Part shown: positions 14,538 to 21,206 of the stretch, piece after piece
Position numbering within the stretch: the stretch's first letter is position 1
Layout of the letters: each line of letters opens with the position of its first letter
Source: a virus
Direction: 5' to 3' (one strand)
Length of the DNA stretch: 38,420 nt
Virus record (IMG/VR): IMGVR_UViG_3300032731_000382
Span: 1-38,420 of that record
The notes under the pieces: generated by a model
Database searches by the model: none
Told to the model about the DNA's origin: nothing
The model's input: the letters and a program-made list of their open reading frames with translations, nothing else
Made by a program: the position numbers and the translations under genes

Positions 14538-15893
14538 ATGGCATCCCGATTGAAGACCTTGCAGGATCGCGCGGCCGTCCTTACGGCCGCCATGCGGACC
14601 CTGAACGACGCCGCTGCCAAAGAAGAGCGGCAATTCAGCGATCCGGAGCAGAAGGCATACGACGCCCACAAGGGGGAGCTGGCCGACAACAAGGCCGATC
14701 TCGCCCGGGAAATGGAGCTTCAGGAGCTGGAGAAGAATCTGGCTCCGGTCCCCGACGACAACGCCCCCACGCCGGCCGAGGCCGCGGCCCAGCATGGCAA
14801 CCGCGTGAACGTGGTCGACCCCAAATGGGAGGAAGATCCCAACCGCGGATTCTCCGACCAACGTGACTTCCTTTCCGCCGTGCTGAATGCCGGCCCGGAT
14901 GTCGAGCGGGCCCGCGACCCCCGGCTGCGACCGCTTGCGCGTCTGAGGACGCACGACACGGCGGGCTCTGACGAGGCCGGTGCCTACGCCGACCCCTATG
15001 GCGGCTATCTGTTGCCGAAGGGCTTCTCCCCCGACCTGCTCGCCCTTGATCCCGAGGACGATCCCATTGCCGGCCTGACGACCAAAATCCCGATGGATAC
15101 GGCCGTTCTCGATATCCCGGCCCGGGTCGACAAGGACCACTCGACGAGCGTGTCGGGCGGTCTGCGAGTTTACCGCCGCGCGGAGGCTGACTCGGCCTCG
15201 GCGAGCCGGATGACCTTCGAGCAAGTGACCCTCCGGGCCCACGCGCTTATGGGGGTGTCCTACGCCACCGAGGAACTTCTGAGCCGTTCCCCGCGGTCCT
15301 TCGTCGCCCTGCTTGCGGCTGGCTTCAAAGACGAGTTTGGCGCGAAGGGACTGGAAGAGAAGTTGACCGGCTCTGGCGTCGGGATGCCTGAGGGCATTCT
15401 GAACACTCCGTGCATGATCTCCGTCACCAAGGAAACCGGCCAGGTTGCCGACACGATCGTCTACGAGAACGTGGTTAAGATGGCCGCGCGCTGTTGGCGT
15501 TTCGGTCGCTCCGTCTGGCTGGCCAACCACAACGTCCTGCCGCAACTCGCCCAGATGACGCTTGACGTGGGCACGGGTGGCGTTCCGGTTTGGCAGTTCT
15601 CGGCCCGCGAGGGTTTCCCCAGCACGCTGCTTGGTCGCCCAATCTTCTTCACCGAGTTTGCCGAAACCCTTGGCGATACGGGCGACCTGGTTCTGGGTGT
15701 CTGGGATCAGTACCTCGAAGGTACGTTGACGGCCCCGCAATCTGCGGAGTCGGTTCACGTCCGGTTCGTCAACCACGAGCGGTGCTTCAAGTTCTGGCTC
15801 GAAAATGACGGACGTTGCTGGTGGAGAAGTGCATTGACCCCGCGCAACGGCGACACGCTCTCCCCGTTCGTGAAACTGAACGAGCGTGCGTAA
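14538..15893 (+). CDS. HK97-fold major capsid protein
   Basis: 451 residues from ATG at 14538, with GGAGG upstream. Residues 1-90 are a charged, alanine-rich helical delta domain (LKTLQDRAAVLTAAMRTL, EKNLAPVPD) that scaffolds assembly and is normally removed by the S49 protease. Residues about 130-445 are the HK97 capsid core: DEAGAYADPYGGYLLPKGFS, DVDIPARVD-like strands, VTLRAHALMGVSYATEELLS, the E-loop region, LEEKLTGSGVGMPEGIL, LAQMTLDVGTGGVPVWQ and LLGRPIFFTEF. It is the main shell subunit. The strong terminator upstream suggests that its level is set separately from the earlier operon. Confidence 0.95.
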   Translation: MASRLKTLQDRAAVLTAAMRTLNDAAAKEERQFSDPEQKAYDAHKGELADNKADLAREMELQELEKNLAPVPDDNAPTPAEAAAQHGNRVNVVDPKWEEDPNRGFSDQRDFLSAVLNAGPDVERARDPRLRPLARLRTHDTAGSDEAGAYADPYGGYLLPKGFSPDLLALDPEDDPIAGLTTKIPMDTAVLDIPARVDKDHSTSVSGGLRVYRRAEADSASASRMTFEQVTLRAHALMGVSYATEELLSRSPRSFVALLAAGFKDEFGAKGLEEKLTGSGVGMPEGILNTPCMISVTKETGQVADTIVYENVVKMAARCWRFGRSVWLANHNVLPQLAQMTLDVGTGGVPVWQFSAREGFPSTLLGRPIFFTEFAETLGDTGDLVLGVWDQYLEGTLTAPQSAESVHVRFVNHERCFKFWLENDGRCWWRSALTPRNGDTLSPFVKLNERA

Positions 15894-15945
15894 GCGGAGG
15901 CCCTGTGAGTTTTCATCCCCAACACTGAATTAGGAGGAAAGCCAA

Positions 15946-16392
15946 ATGGCCTCCCCACAAGCAAGCGAAAAGATCAAGAGCCGCATGGCGGTTACGGCGA
16001 CCGACTTTGATCCGGATGCGACAACCGCCACGGAAATCTCGTGGGTTGACATGCGGGATTTTGAGTTCTTTCTGTGCAGCTTTTTCCGCACTATCGGAAC
16101 CGGCACCTTTGCGATGACGATCATCGGCAACGCCGAGAGCGATGGCAGCGGGACCGATGTCGCATTGAAAACCTTCGCAGGCGACGCGCCGGACGCGGTC
16201 GGTGACTACGTGTTCCTGGAAGTCACGGCCGAAGAGATCGCCCAGGAGGCATCGGACGCCGGCGTGGCGAATGCCCGGTACGTTACCGCCGTTTGCACGT
16301 TCGGCACCAACACCGACGAGGGTGTCGTCACCTACGTGCGAAGTGGTCCGAAACGGGCCTACACCGGGCTGACGGCCGACGTGGTGGCGTAG
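15946..16392 (+). CDS. Probable capsid-associated phage protein
   Basis: 148 residues, ATG with AGGAGGAAA upstream, a very strong ribosome site that predicts high expression. The protein is beta-rich and acidic (AVTATDFDPDATTATEISWVD, FAMTIIGNAESDGSGTDVAL, DYVFLEVTAEEIAQEA). Position directly after the major capsid gene and the strong translation signal fit a capsid decoration or stabilising protein. The family is not recognised by name. Confidence 0.65.
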   Translation: MASPQASEKIKSRMAVTATDFDPDATTATEISWVDMRDFEFFLCSFFRTIGTGTFAMTIIGNAESDGSGTDVALKTFAGDAPDAVGDYVFLEVTAEEIAQEASDAGVANARYVTAVCTFGTNTDEGVVTYVRSGPKRAYTGLTADVVA

Positions 16393-16410
16393 TAAGCCGA
16401 GGACAATCGA

Positions 16411-16608
16411 ATGGCGAAGACTCGCAGACAGTCTCAAGCGGCCTCTCCCGTCATCAGGGCGGGAGAGGTGCGCGAGTTGGCGGCGCAAATATTCGCGCGG
16501 ATCTACAGGAGCCCGGCCAGCGGGCGCAACCCGGAGCATTACGCGGCCGAGGCGATTAAGGCCGCGCAGGTATTCTACGACATTTGTCCATCGCTAACAA
16601 AGGAGTAA
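16411..16608 (+). CDS. Small helical phage protein
   Basis: 65 residues. A basic N-terminus (AKTRRQSQAASP) is followed by two helices (GEVRELAAQIFARIYRSPA and EHYAAEAIKAAQVFYD). No membrane span or catalytic motif. It lies between the putative decoration protein and the beta-helix protein, with a seven-base gap to the latter. Function unknown; it may be a capsid accessory. Confidence 0.6.
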   Translation: MAKTRRQSQAASPVIRAGEVRELAAQIFARIYRSPASGRNPEHYAAEAIKAAQVFYDICPSLTKE

Positions 16609-16615
16609 CCCCGAG

Positions 16616-17539
16616 ATGGCAGGCACAAAAACGGCTTTGTTCAATCGCAAGACCCCCGGCGGGGTGTTCTGTATTGAAGACCAATCAATCACCACGGGTG
16701 ACCGCTGGTTCGTCGATTCGACGAGCGGCTCAAGCACCAACAGCGGAACCTCGCCTGACGACGCCATGGCGACGATCGACCAGGCAATCGACAAGGCTAC
16801 GGCCTCGCAAGGCGATATCATTTTCGTAATGCCCGGCCATGCCGAAAACGTCACGACCGCGACCGGCATCAACTGCAACGTGATCGGCATTTCGATCATC
16901 GGGCTGGGTGACGGCGACCTAATTCCAACCGTAACATTCACGGCTGCCGCCGGCAGCGTCACGACCAGCGTGGCAAGCGTCACGTTGAAAAACCTCAAGT
17001 TTGTCGCAGGCTTTGCGACGGGCGTTACTACCGGCCTGACGATCGCGGGCGGGGCCGACGGCCTGACGCTGGACGGTTTGCATTTCGCCGACACGACCAC
17101 GAATCTGGAGTTCCTAGTCCACGCGAGCATCGCCACCGGCGTTGACCGATTGCTCATCAAAAACTGCCGCTTTGTCGGTCTCGGCGGAGACATGAGCGGC
17201 TCGCTTGTTTTCGCAGGCACGTCGCTTGATGCGGAGATTTGCCACAACTATTGGCAAGTCGATTCCAGCGATTCCGTGATCCACCACGATACCGGCGCTG
17301 CGTCGAATATGTATCTGCACCACAACGCGATCATCAATATCGACACAGACACGGCCGAGTATTGTGCCGAGTTCAAGACGGCCAGCACGGGCTGTGCTCA
17401 CGATAACCGCTTCGGCTACAACAAGGTCGACGCGGAAATCTCCAAGGGTGACGCAATGTTCTGGTTCGAGAATTACGCCTCGAACACCGTTGCTCAGTCC
17501 GGCTTGCTTGACCCGGTTACCACGCATGCGATCCCCTAG
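16616..17539 (+). CDS. Right-handed beta-helix (pectate-lyase-like) protein, probable virion component
   Basis: 307 residues; AGGAG lies ten bases before the ATG. Regular short beta-strand turns of 20-25 residues are visible through residues 60-280: ATIDQAIDKATASQGDIIFVMPG, NVIGISIIGLGDGDLIPTV, VTLKNLKFVAGFATG, LTLDGLHFADTTTN, LLIKNCRFVGLGGDM, and MYLHHNAIINID. This is the parallel beta-helix fold of pectate lyases and phage tailspikes. Catalytic residues of lyases are not clearly present. The gene lies in the head module between decoration-like genes and the connector, an unusual place for a tailspike; a capsid spike or fibre that binds surface glycans is possible. Confidence 0.75.
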   Translation: MAGTKTALFNRKTPGGVFCIEDQSITTGDRWFVDSTSGSSTNSGTSPDDAMATIDQAIDKATASQGDIIFVMPGHAENVTTATGINCNVIGISIIGLGDGDLIPTVTFTAAAGSVTTSVASVTLKNLKFVAGFATGVTTGLTIAGGADGLTLDGLHFADTTTNLEFLVHASIATGVDRLLIKNCRFVGLGGDMSGSLVFAGTSLDAEICHNYWQVDSSDSVIHHDTGAASNMYLHHNAIINIDTDTAEYCAEFKTASTGCAHDNRFGYNKVDAEISKGDAMFWFENYASNTVAQSGLLDPVTTHAIP

Positions 17540-17550
17540 CTAGGTGACCC

Positions 17551-18012
17551 ATGGGACTTATAAAAAAGCAACCGGTCCATAACGCCACGGACGTTCGCGC
17601 ATCCGCCGCGGTTACGGCGGACGGCAACGGAACCGCCGTTCGCCTTTGGGCGATGGTCAATGGGATCACCTTTACGTTGGATGTGACCGATGCCAACACG
17701 GATGCCGAAGACCTTCTTGACGTGTACGTGCAAACCAAACTGGACGGAACCAACTGGACCGACGTCGTGCGATTCACCCAAGTGCTTGGCGACGGCGGGG
17801 CTGTTCGGCATATCGGCAAGGTAACGGCCCAACTGGCCGAGACGATGTTTGAAGTCGATACGGCGTTGACCGCTGGTGCAGTGCGCAACATGCTGGGCGA
17901 CGACTGGCGAGTGCGGTGGGACCTCACCGAGGCTGGCCCGCCTGGGGCCACGAGCGGCAGCGGTGTAGGCTTGGCTTCGTTCACCTTCTCGGTGGCGGCC
18001 TGTCCGCTGTAG
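17551..18012 (+). CDS. Phage head- or neck-associated protein of unknown function
   Basis: 153 residues. Beta-rich sequence with DATDVRASAAVTADGNGTAVRLWAMV-type strands (read here as RASAAVTADGNGTAV then LWAMVNGITFTLDV), LLDVYVQTKLDGTNWTDVVRF and a C-terminal SGVGLASFTFSVAACPL strand. This pattern matches small, jelly-roll-like virion proteins but no family is named with confidence. It lies just before the connector gene. Confidence 0.6.
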   Translation: MGLIKKQPVHNATDVRASAAVTADGNGTAVRLWAMVNGITFTLDVTDANTDAEDLLDVYVQTKLDGTNWTDVVRFTQVLGDGGAVRHIGKVTAQLAETMFEVDTALTAGAVRNMLGDDWRVRWDLTEAGPPGATSGSGVGLASFTFSVAACPL

Positions 18013-18024
18013 GAGGGCCGGAGC

Positions 18025-18588
18025 GTGAAGATAACACTCGACACGGCCCCTACGGATTTCGCCGTAGACCCGCAGGAATTCCGCAGCCACAGCCGGATTC
18101 AGGCGCACTACGAGAACTCGCACATTCAGCGGTTGCTCCGTGATGCGCAGCGGGAGGCCGAGGGGTATCTGCACCGCAAGCTCATCACACAAACGTGGAT
18201 TCAGTATTTCGATGCCTTCGCCAACCCCCTTCAGCTCCGCTACCCCCCGCTCTTGTCGGCCACGAGTGTGAAATACCTCGACATCGACGGCGACTCCCAA
18301 ACGCTTGCCTCAACCTACTGGGAAGCGGCTGAGTCCGAGGGGTTTGGAATCGTGCGGCTCAAGTACGGGCAGTCGTGGCCGTTGACGCGGGCTCACAGCG
18401 ATTCGGTGTGGGTCGAGTTTGTCTGCGGGTACGGCGTCAGTGAGGCCGTGCCGGAGCCCATCAAAGCGGCGATCCGCATCCACGCGGCACACCACTTCAG
18501 GCATCGTGAAGGCGAGCCGGTCCCCAGTGCGTTCCTTGACAAGCTAAGACCGTTCCGCGCCTCGCAGTTCGTGACTTCCCATGGTTAG
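18025..18588 (+). CDS. Head-tail connector protein (gp6-like)
   Basis: 187 residues, GTG start. The fold features of the connector group are seen: RIQAHYENSHIQRLLRDAQREAEGYLHRKLI (helix that packs on the portal), WIQYFDAFANPLQLRYPPLLSATSVKYLDIDGDSQTL, VWVEFVCGYG, and VPEPIKAAIRIHAAHHFRHREGE. The protein docks on the portal after packaging and makes the head-tail interface. It overlaps the next gene by eight bases, consistent with the usual connector, closure, gp10, terminator order. Confidence 0.88.
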   Translation: MKITLDTAPTDFAVDPQEFRSHSRIQAHYENSHIQRLLRDAQREAEGYLHRKLITQTWIQYFDAFANPLQLRYPPLLSATSVKYLDIDGDSQTLASTYWEAAESEGFGIVRLKYGQSWPLTRAHSDSVWVEFVCGYGVSEAVPEPIKAAIRIHAAHHFRHREGEPVPSAFLDKLRPFRASQFVTSHG

Positions 18589-18928
18589 GCGACCACCGGC
18601 GGACGCCGGCAACTACGACAAGCGGATGACGCTGCAAACGGCAACGGAGACCAGCACACACGGAACCATGACGAAGGCGTGGGCCACGCTGGCGACGATG
18701 GATTGTTCCTTGTGGCCGCTGAGTGGGGTGCAGTATTTCACGGCCCAGCAGGTTCATGCCAGAGTGACCCACATTGCCCGAACGTGGTACAGGAGCGACA
18801 TCACGCGACCGGCACCGAAGATGAAAATGGTGCTGAGCGAAGAGTCGCGGACGTTTGAGATCGAGTCGGTGATTGACGTTGACGAGGCGCATGAGGAATT
18901 TGAGTTCCGTCTGGTAGAGACCGTATGA
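18581..18928 (+). CDS. Head closure (head-tail joining) protein
   Basis: 115 residues. It has the short beta-barrel of the SPP1 gp16-like joining group: YDKRMTLQTATETSTHGTMTKAWATLATMDCSLWPLSG, a region with ARVTHIARTWYRSDI and the C-terminal strand FEIESVIDVDEAHEEFEFRLVE, which is the typical end. It plugs the connector and attaches the tail. Overlaps the connector gene and, by four bases, the gp10-like gene. Confidence 0.88.
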   Translation: MVRRPPADAGNYDKRMTLQTATETSTHGTMTKAWATLATMDCSLWPLSGVQYFTAQQVHARVTHIARTWYRSDITRPAPKMKMVLSEESRTFEIESVIDVDEAHEEFEFRLVETV

Positions 18929-19449
18929 GTCAAATGCACTTCAGCTTGACCGGCGACAAGGCGTTGATGCGAGCGCTGGCAGTTCTGCCGGGCCGGGTGG
19001 AGCGTCGTGTGATCGGCAATGCTGCGCGGGCCGCAATGCGCCCGTTTATTACTGTTGCCAAGCGGAACGCGCGAGCATTAGGCCGGGGGAAAGAAACGCG
19101 GGCGGACAAGCAGTCACGAAGGGCGAGAGATGAATATCGTCTGGCAGAAACGATCGGGCAGGTGACGCGAACTTACCGGGGAACCAAGGCCGTTGTGGCG
19201 GGGCCGATGTATACCGGCCATGGGCTCAAGGGGCGCGTTGGCCACCTGGTAGAGATGGGCCACGTCATCAAGGTGCCACGTAAGGGGATCTGGCGGCACT
19301 TGTTGAAGCATAAGGCCGGCGGTCGGGTTCGCCCCTATCCGTTTATGAAACCGGCATGGGACGAAACTGCCAGCAAGGCCAAGCAAGTGCTTATCGCCAA
19401 ACTGCGAGCTGGGGTCGAGCGAGAGGCCGCGTTGGCCCGGGGGAGCTGA
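18925..19449 (+). CDS. HK97 gp10-like tail component
   Basis: 174 residues. The N-terminus (FSLTGDKALMRALAVLPGRVERRVIGNAARAAMRPFI) with a following K-R-N-A motif matches the HK97 gp10 family, a neck or tail-completion protein. A central YRLAETIGQVTRTYRGTKAVVAGPMY segment and VGHLVEMGHVIKVPRKG with PYPFMKPAWDE near the C-terminus are also typical. It starts four bases inside the closure gene and ends directly before the tail terminator ATG. Confidence 0.88.
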   Translation: MSQMHFSLTGDKALMRALAVLPGRVERRVIGNAARAAMRPFITVAKRNARALGRGKETRADKQSRRARDEYRLAETIGQVTRTYRGTKAVVAGPMYTGHGLKGRVGHLVEMGHVIKVPRKGIWRHLLKHKAGGRVRPYPFMKPAWDETASKAKQVLIAKLRAGVEREAALARGS

Positions 19450-19893
19450 ATGGTATGCCTCACGCTACTCCAAGCCCTGCACGTCTACCTCGCCAGCAAG
19501 AGCGCGTTGACCAGCCTGGTGAGCACTCGGATCTATCGCGGCAAACGGCCCCAGACGACCACGACAAACCCGGCGATCACTTACCACAAGGTGTCTGGCA
19601 GCGACGAGCTGTATCAAGAGGGCGTGTCGACGCTTGGGGAAGCGCGGGTCGAGGTGGAGTGCTGGGGCAGTACGCCGGCGAGCGCCGAGGCCGTGCGCGA
19701 AGTGATACGCAACGTGTGTCAGAGATATTCGGGCACGATTACGTCGGGCGCGGAGAGTGTGGTCATCGTGTTGATGACGATGGAGACCGACGCGGAATTC
19801 TACGACGAGCCGGAAGACGGCAGCGACGCGGGCGTATTTTCCGCGACGGTTGATTTGCATATCTGGTGGAGGCCAACGGCCCCGACCGGGTGA
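19450..19893 (+). CDS. Tail terminator / tail completion protein (DUF3168-like)
   Basis: 147 residues; the ATG directly follows the previous TGA. The order of elements, LLQALHVYLASKSALTSLV, RIYRGKRPQTTTTNPAITYHKVSG, ARVEVECWGSTPASAEAVREVIRNV, and a final VDLHIWWRPTAP strand, matches the DUF3168 family, whose members end the tail tube and couple it to the head. Size and gene position are normal for the family. Confidence 0.85.
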   Translation: MVCLTLLQALHVYLASKSALTSLVSTRIYRGKRPQTTTTNPAITYHKVSGSDELYQEGVSTLGEARVEVECWGSTPASAEAVREVIRNVCQRYSGTITSGAESVVIVLMTMETDAEFYDEPEDGSDAGVFSATVDLHIWWRPTAPTG

Positions 19894-19914
19894 CATTCAA
19901 GAGGAGGTCAAGCG

Positions 19915-20283
19915 ATGACTGCTTACATTTCAACGGGCATTACGGTGAGCTTCAGCACGCTTTCGGCAGAGCTGCTCGACGTGACCCACAGCGGCGAAGA
20001 GGCGGACCAGGTCGACGTGACGCACCAAACGTCGACCAGCGAATGGAGGGAGTTCTTGAGCGGGCTCAAGAATGGCGGCTCCGTGACGCTGACGCTTCAC
20101 TTGGGCGGCACGGTGCCTGACGTGGCGACGAACGACACGCTGGTCGTTACCTTCCCCACGGGAGCCGGCACCTTCACGGCCTCGGCCAACCTGCAAAAGA
20201 ACAAAGGCGTTGCCGGCAACCTCGGCGACAAGCTCATCGAAGAGGTGTCGTTCAAAATCACTGGAGTTCCCGCTTGGACCTGA
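19915..20283 (+). CDS. Major tail tube protein (small type)
   Basis: 122 residues. GAGGTCAAGCG precedes the ATG. The protein reads as one tail-tube beta-barrel: YISTGITVSFSTLSAELLDV, then DVTHQTSTSEWREFLSGLKNGGSVTLTLHL, DTLVVTFPTGAGTFTASANL, and EVSFKITGVPAWT at the C-terminus, which is the typical end of short siphovirus tube proteins. It forms hexamer rings around the tape measure. No sheath gene is present next to it, which supports a siphovirus. Confidence 0.88.
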   Translation: MTAYISTGITVSFSTLSAELLDVTHSGEEADQVDVTHQTSTSEWREFLSGLKNGGSVTLTLHLGGTVPDVATNDTLVVTFPTGAGTFTASANLQKNKGVAGNLGDKLIEEVSFKITGVPAWT

Positions 20284-20295
20284 TAGGAGAGTTCG

Positions 20296-20832
20296 ATGAA
20301 TGACGATGTGGCGGCTGCCCCCGCCGGTGCTGTCCAAAGTACGCGACCGGAAGACACTCGCTTTGCCCGGGAGAACAACCTGGTCAAAGAGGACTTCGAC
20401 GCGCCGGAAGAGTCGGCGATGTTGACGGCCAACGCGATCCAAGAGGCCGACGACAACACGCTTGATCGGGTGCCGGTGCCGGAGTGGGGCGGGCATGTCT
20501 TCGTCCGCAATCCGACCGGCGAAGAGAAAAACCAGTTCGAGCAAGAGGGCATGATCGGGAAGGGCAAGAACCGAGAGGTCAACCTGCGAGACTTGAACGA
20601 GCGGCTTGTGCTCTGGTTTGCGTGTGACGAGAACCGCAAGCCGGTTTTTGACTTGCCCCCGACAACCGACCCGAAGGCGCGGCGTCGGGCGATGATCAAG
20701 CCGCTGGAGTGGATGCGGAAGAAGAACTCCGCGCCGATCAACCGGATTGCCAACGCGGCCCTTGCCCTGGGTGGTTGGACTGAGGCGGACGTTGAGGACA
20801 TGGTGGGAAACTCCGAGAGCGGCCCGAACTAG
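20296..20832 (+). CDS. Tail assembly chaperone, G-like short product
   Basis: 178 residues. It has an acidic, disordered N-terminus and a core with RVPVPEWGGHVFVRNPTGEEKNQFEQEGM, which resembles tail assembly chaperones of siphoviruses. These bind and hold the tape measure protein before tube assembly. A slippery heptamer at 20805-20811 lies seven codons before the stop codon, so some ribosomes should make a longer G-T protein by moving into the -1 frame. The short form is expected to be the more abundant product. Confidence 0.85.
   Translation: MNDDVAAAPAGAVQSTRPEDTRFARENNLVKEDFDAPEESAMLTANAIQEADDNTLDRVPVPEWGGHVFVRNPTGEEKNQFEQEGMIGKGKNREVNLRDLNERLVLWFACDENRKPVFDLPPTTDPKARRRAMIKPLEWMRKKNSAPINRIANAALALGGWTEADVEDMVGNSESGPN
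20805..20811 (+). promoter_or_regulatory. Programmed -1 ribosomal frameshift site, G GGA AAC
   Basis: GGGAAAC is read in the zero frame as GGA (20806-20808) and AAC (20809-20811), so it fits the X XXY YYZ rule exactly. After a -1 slip the codons are GGG, AAA, CTC, and the new frame runs open to 21206. In the new frame the last stop upstream is TGA at 20793-20795, so the overlap window is only 20796-20832 and this heptamer is its obvious site. It resembles the GGGAAAG site in phage lambda. Confidence 0.9.
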
Positions 20833-21206
20833 TTTGGTATCACCAACTAGCCCGGGCCCACGGCCTGCCCGTGCAGGAATACCTGCGGGGGGTGACTGGC
20901 CGTGACTTGGCGCGAGAGGAGGCGTTTGAGCGTGTAGCCGGCCCGTTGGGGGAGGACCGGCAGGATTGGCGTGTCGCCTGGCTGGCCTCTTGGGTCGTCA
21001 AAGCCGCTGGTGGTGGCAGCGATGTTACGGCGGAGGACTTCTACCGATGGTTTTTGCACGACACAGAGCAGAAGCGCGAGAACGAGCAGACGGAAGTGGA
21101 GATCCTCGACGAGGACGTTGAGGCAAGCGACCGCAAGGCCCGCGAGATCCAACAGTTTTTCGAGAGCCGTTTCCCCCGGGACAAAAAGGAAGAGGCAGGC
21201 GAGTAA
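20811..21206 (+). CDS. Tail assembly chaperone, T-like extension made by frameshift
   Basis: About 131 residues fused to the G-like protein by -1 frameshift, giving a product near 303 residues. The sequence directly after the shift, RPELVWYHQLARAHGLPVQE, is typical for T-domains, and continues WRVAWLASWVVKAA and a charged, acidic C-terminus (EVEILDEDVEASDRKAREI). There is no convincing independent start: the first ATG-free stretch includes only a GTG at 20868 without a ribosome site. Its stop overlaps the tape measure start (TAATG), the normal gene order. Confidence 0.85.
   Translation, partial: LRERPELVWYHQLARAHGLPVQEYLRGVTGRDLAREEAFERVAGPLGEDRQDWRVAWLASWVVKAAGGGSDVTAEDFYRWFLHDTEQKRENEQTEVEILDEDVEASDRKAREIQQFFESRFPRDKKEEAGE

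Noticed and set aside
14406-15776. Very long minus-strand frame opposite the capsid gene
   Set aside because: The plus strand encodes an unmistakable HK97 capsid protein; the antisense frame stays open due to high GC and codon bias.
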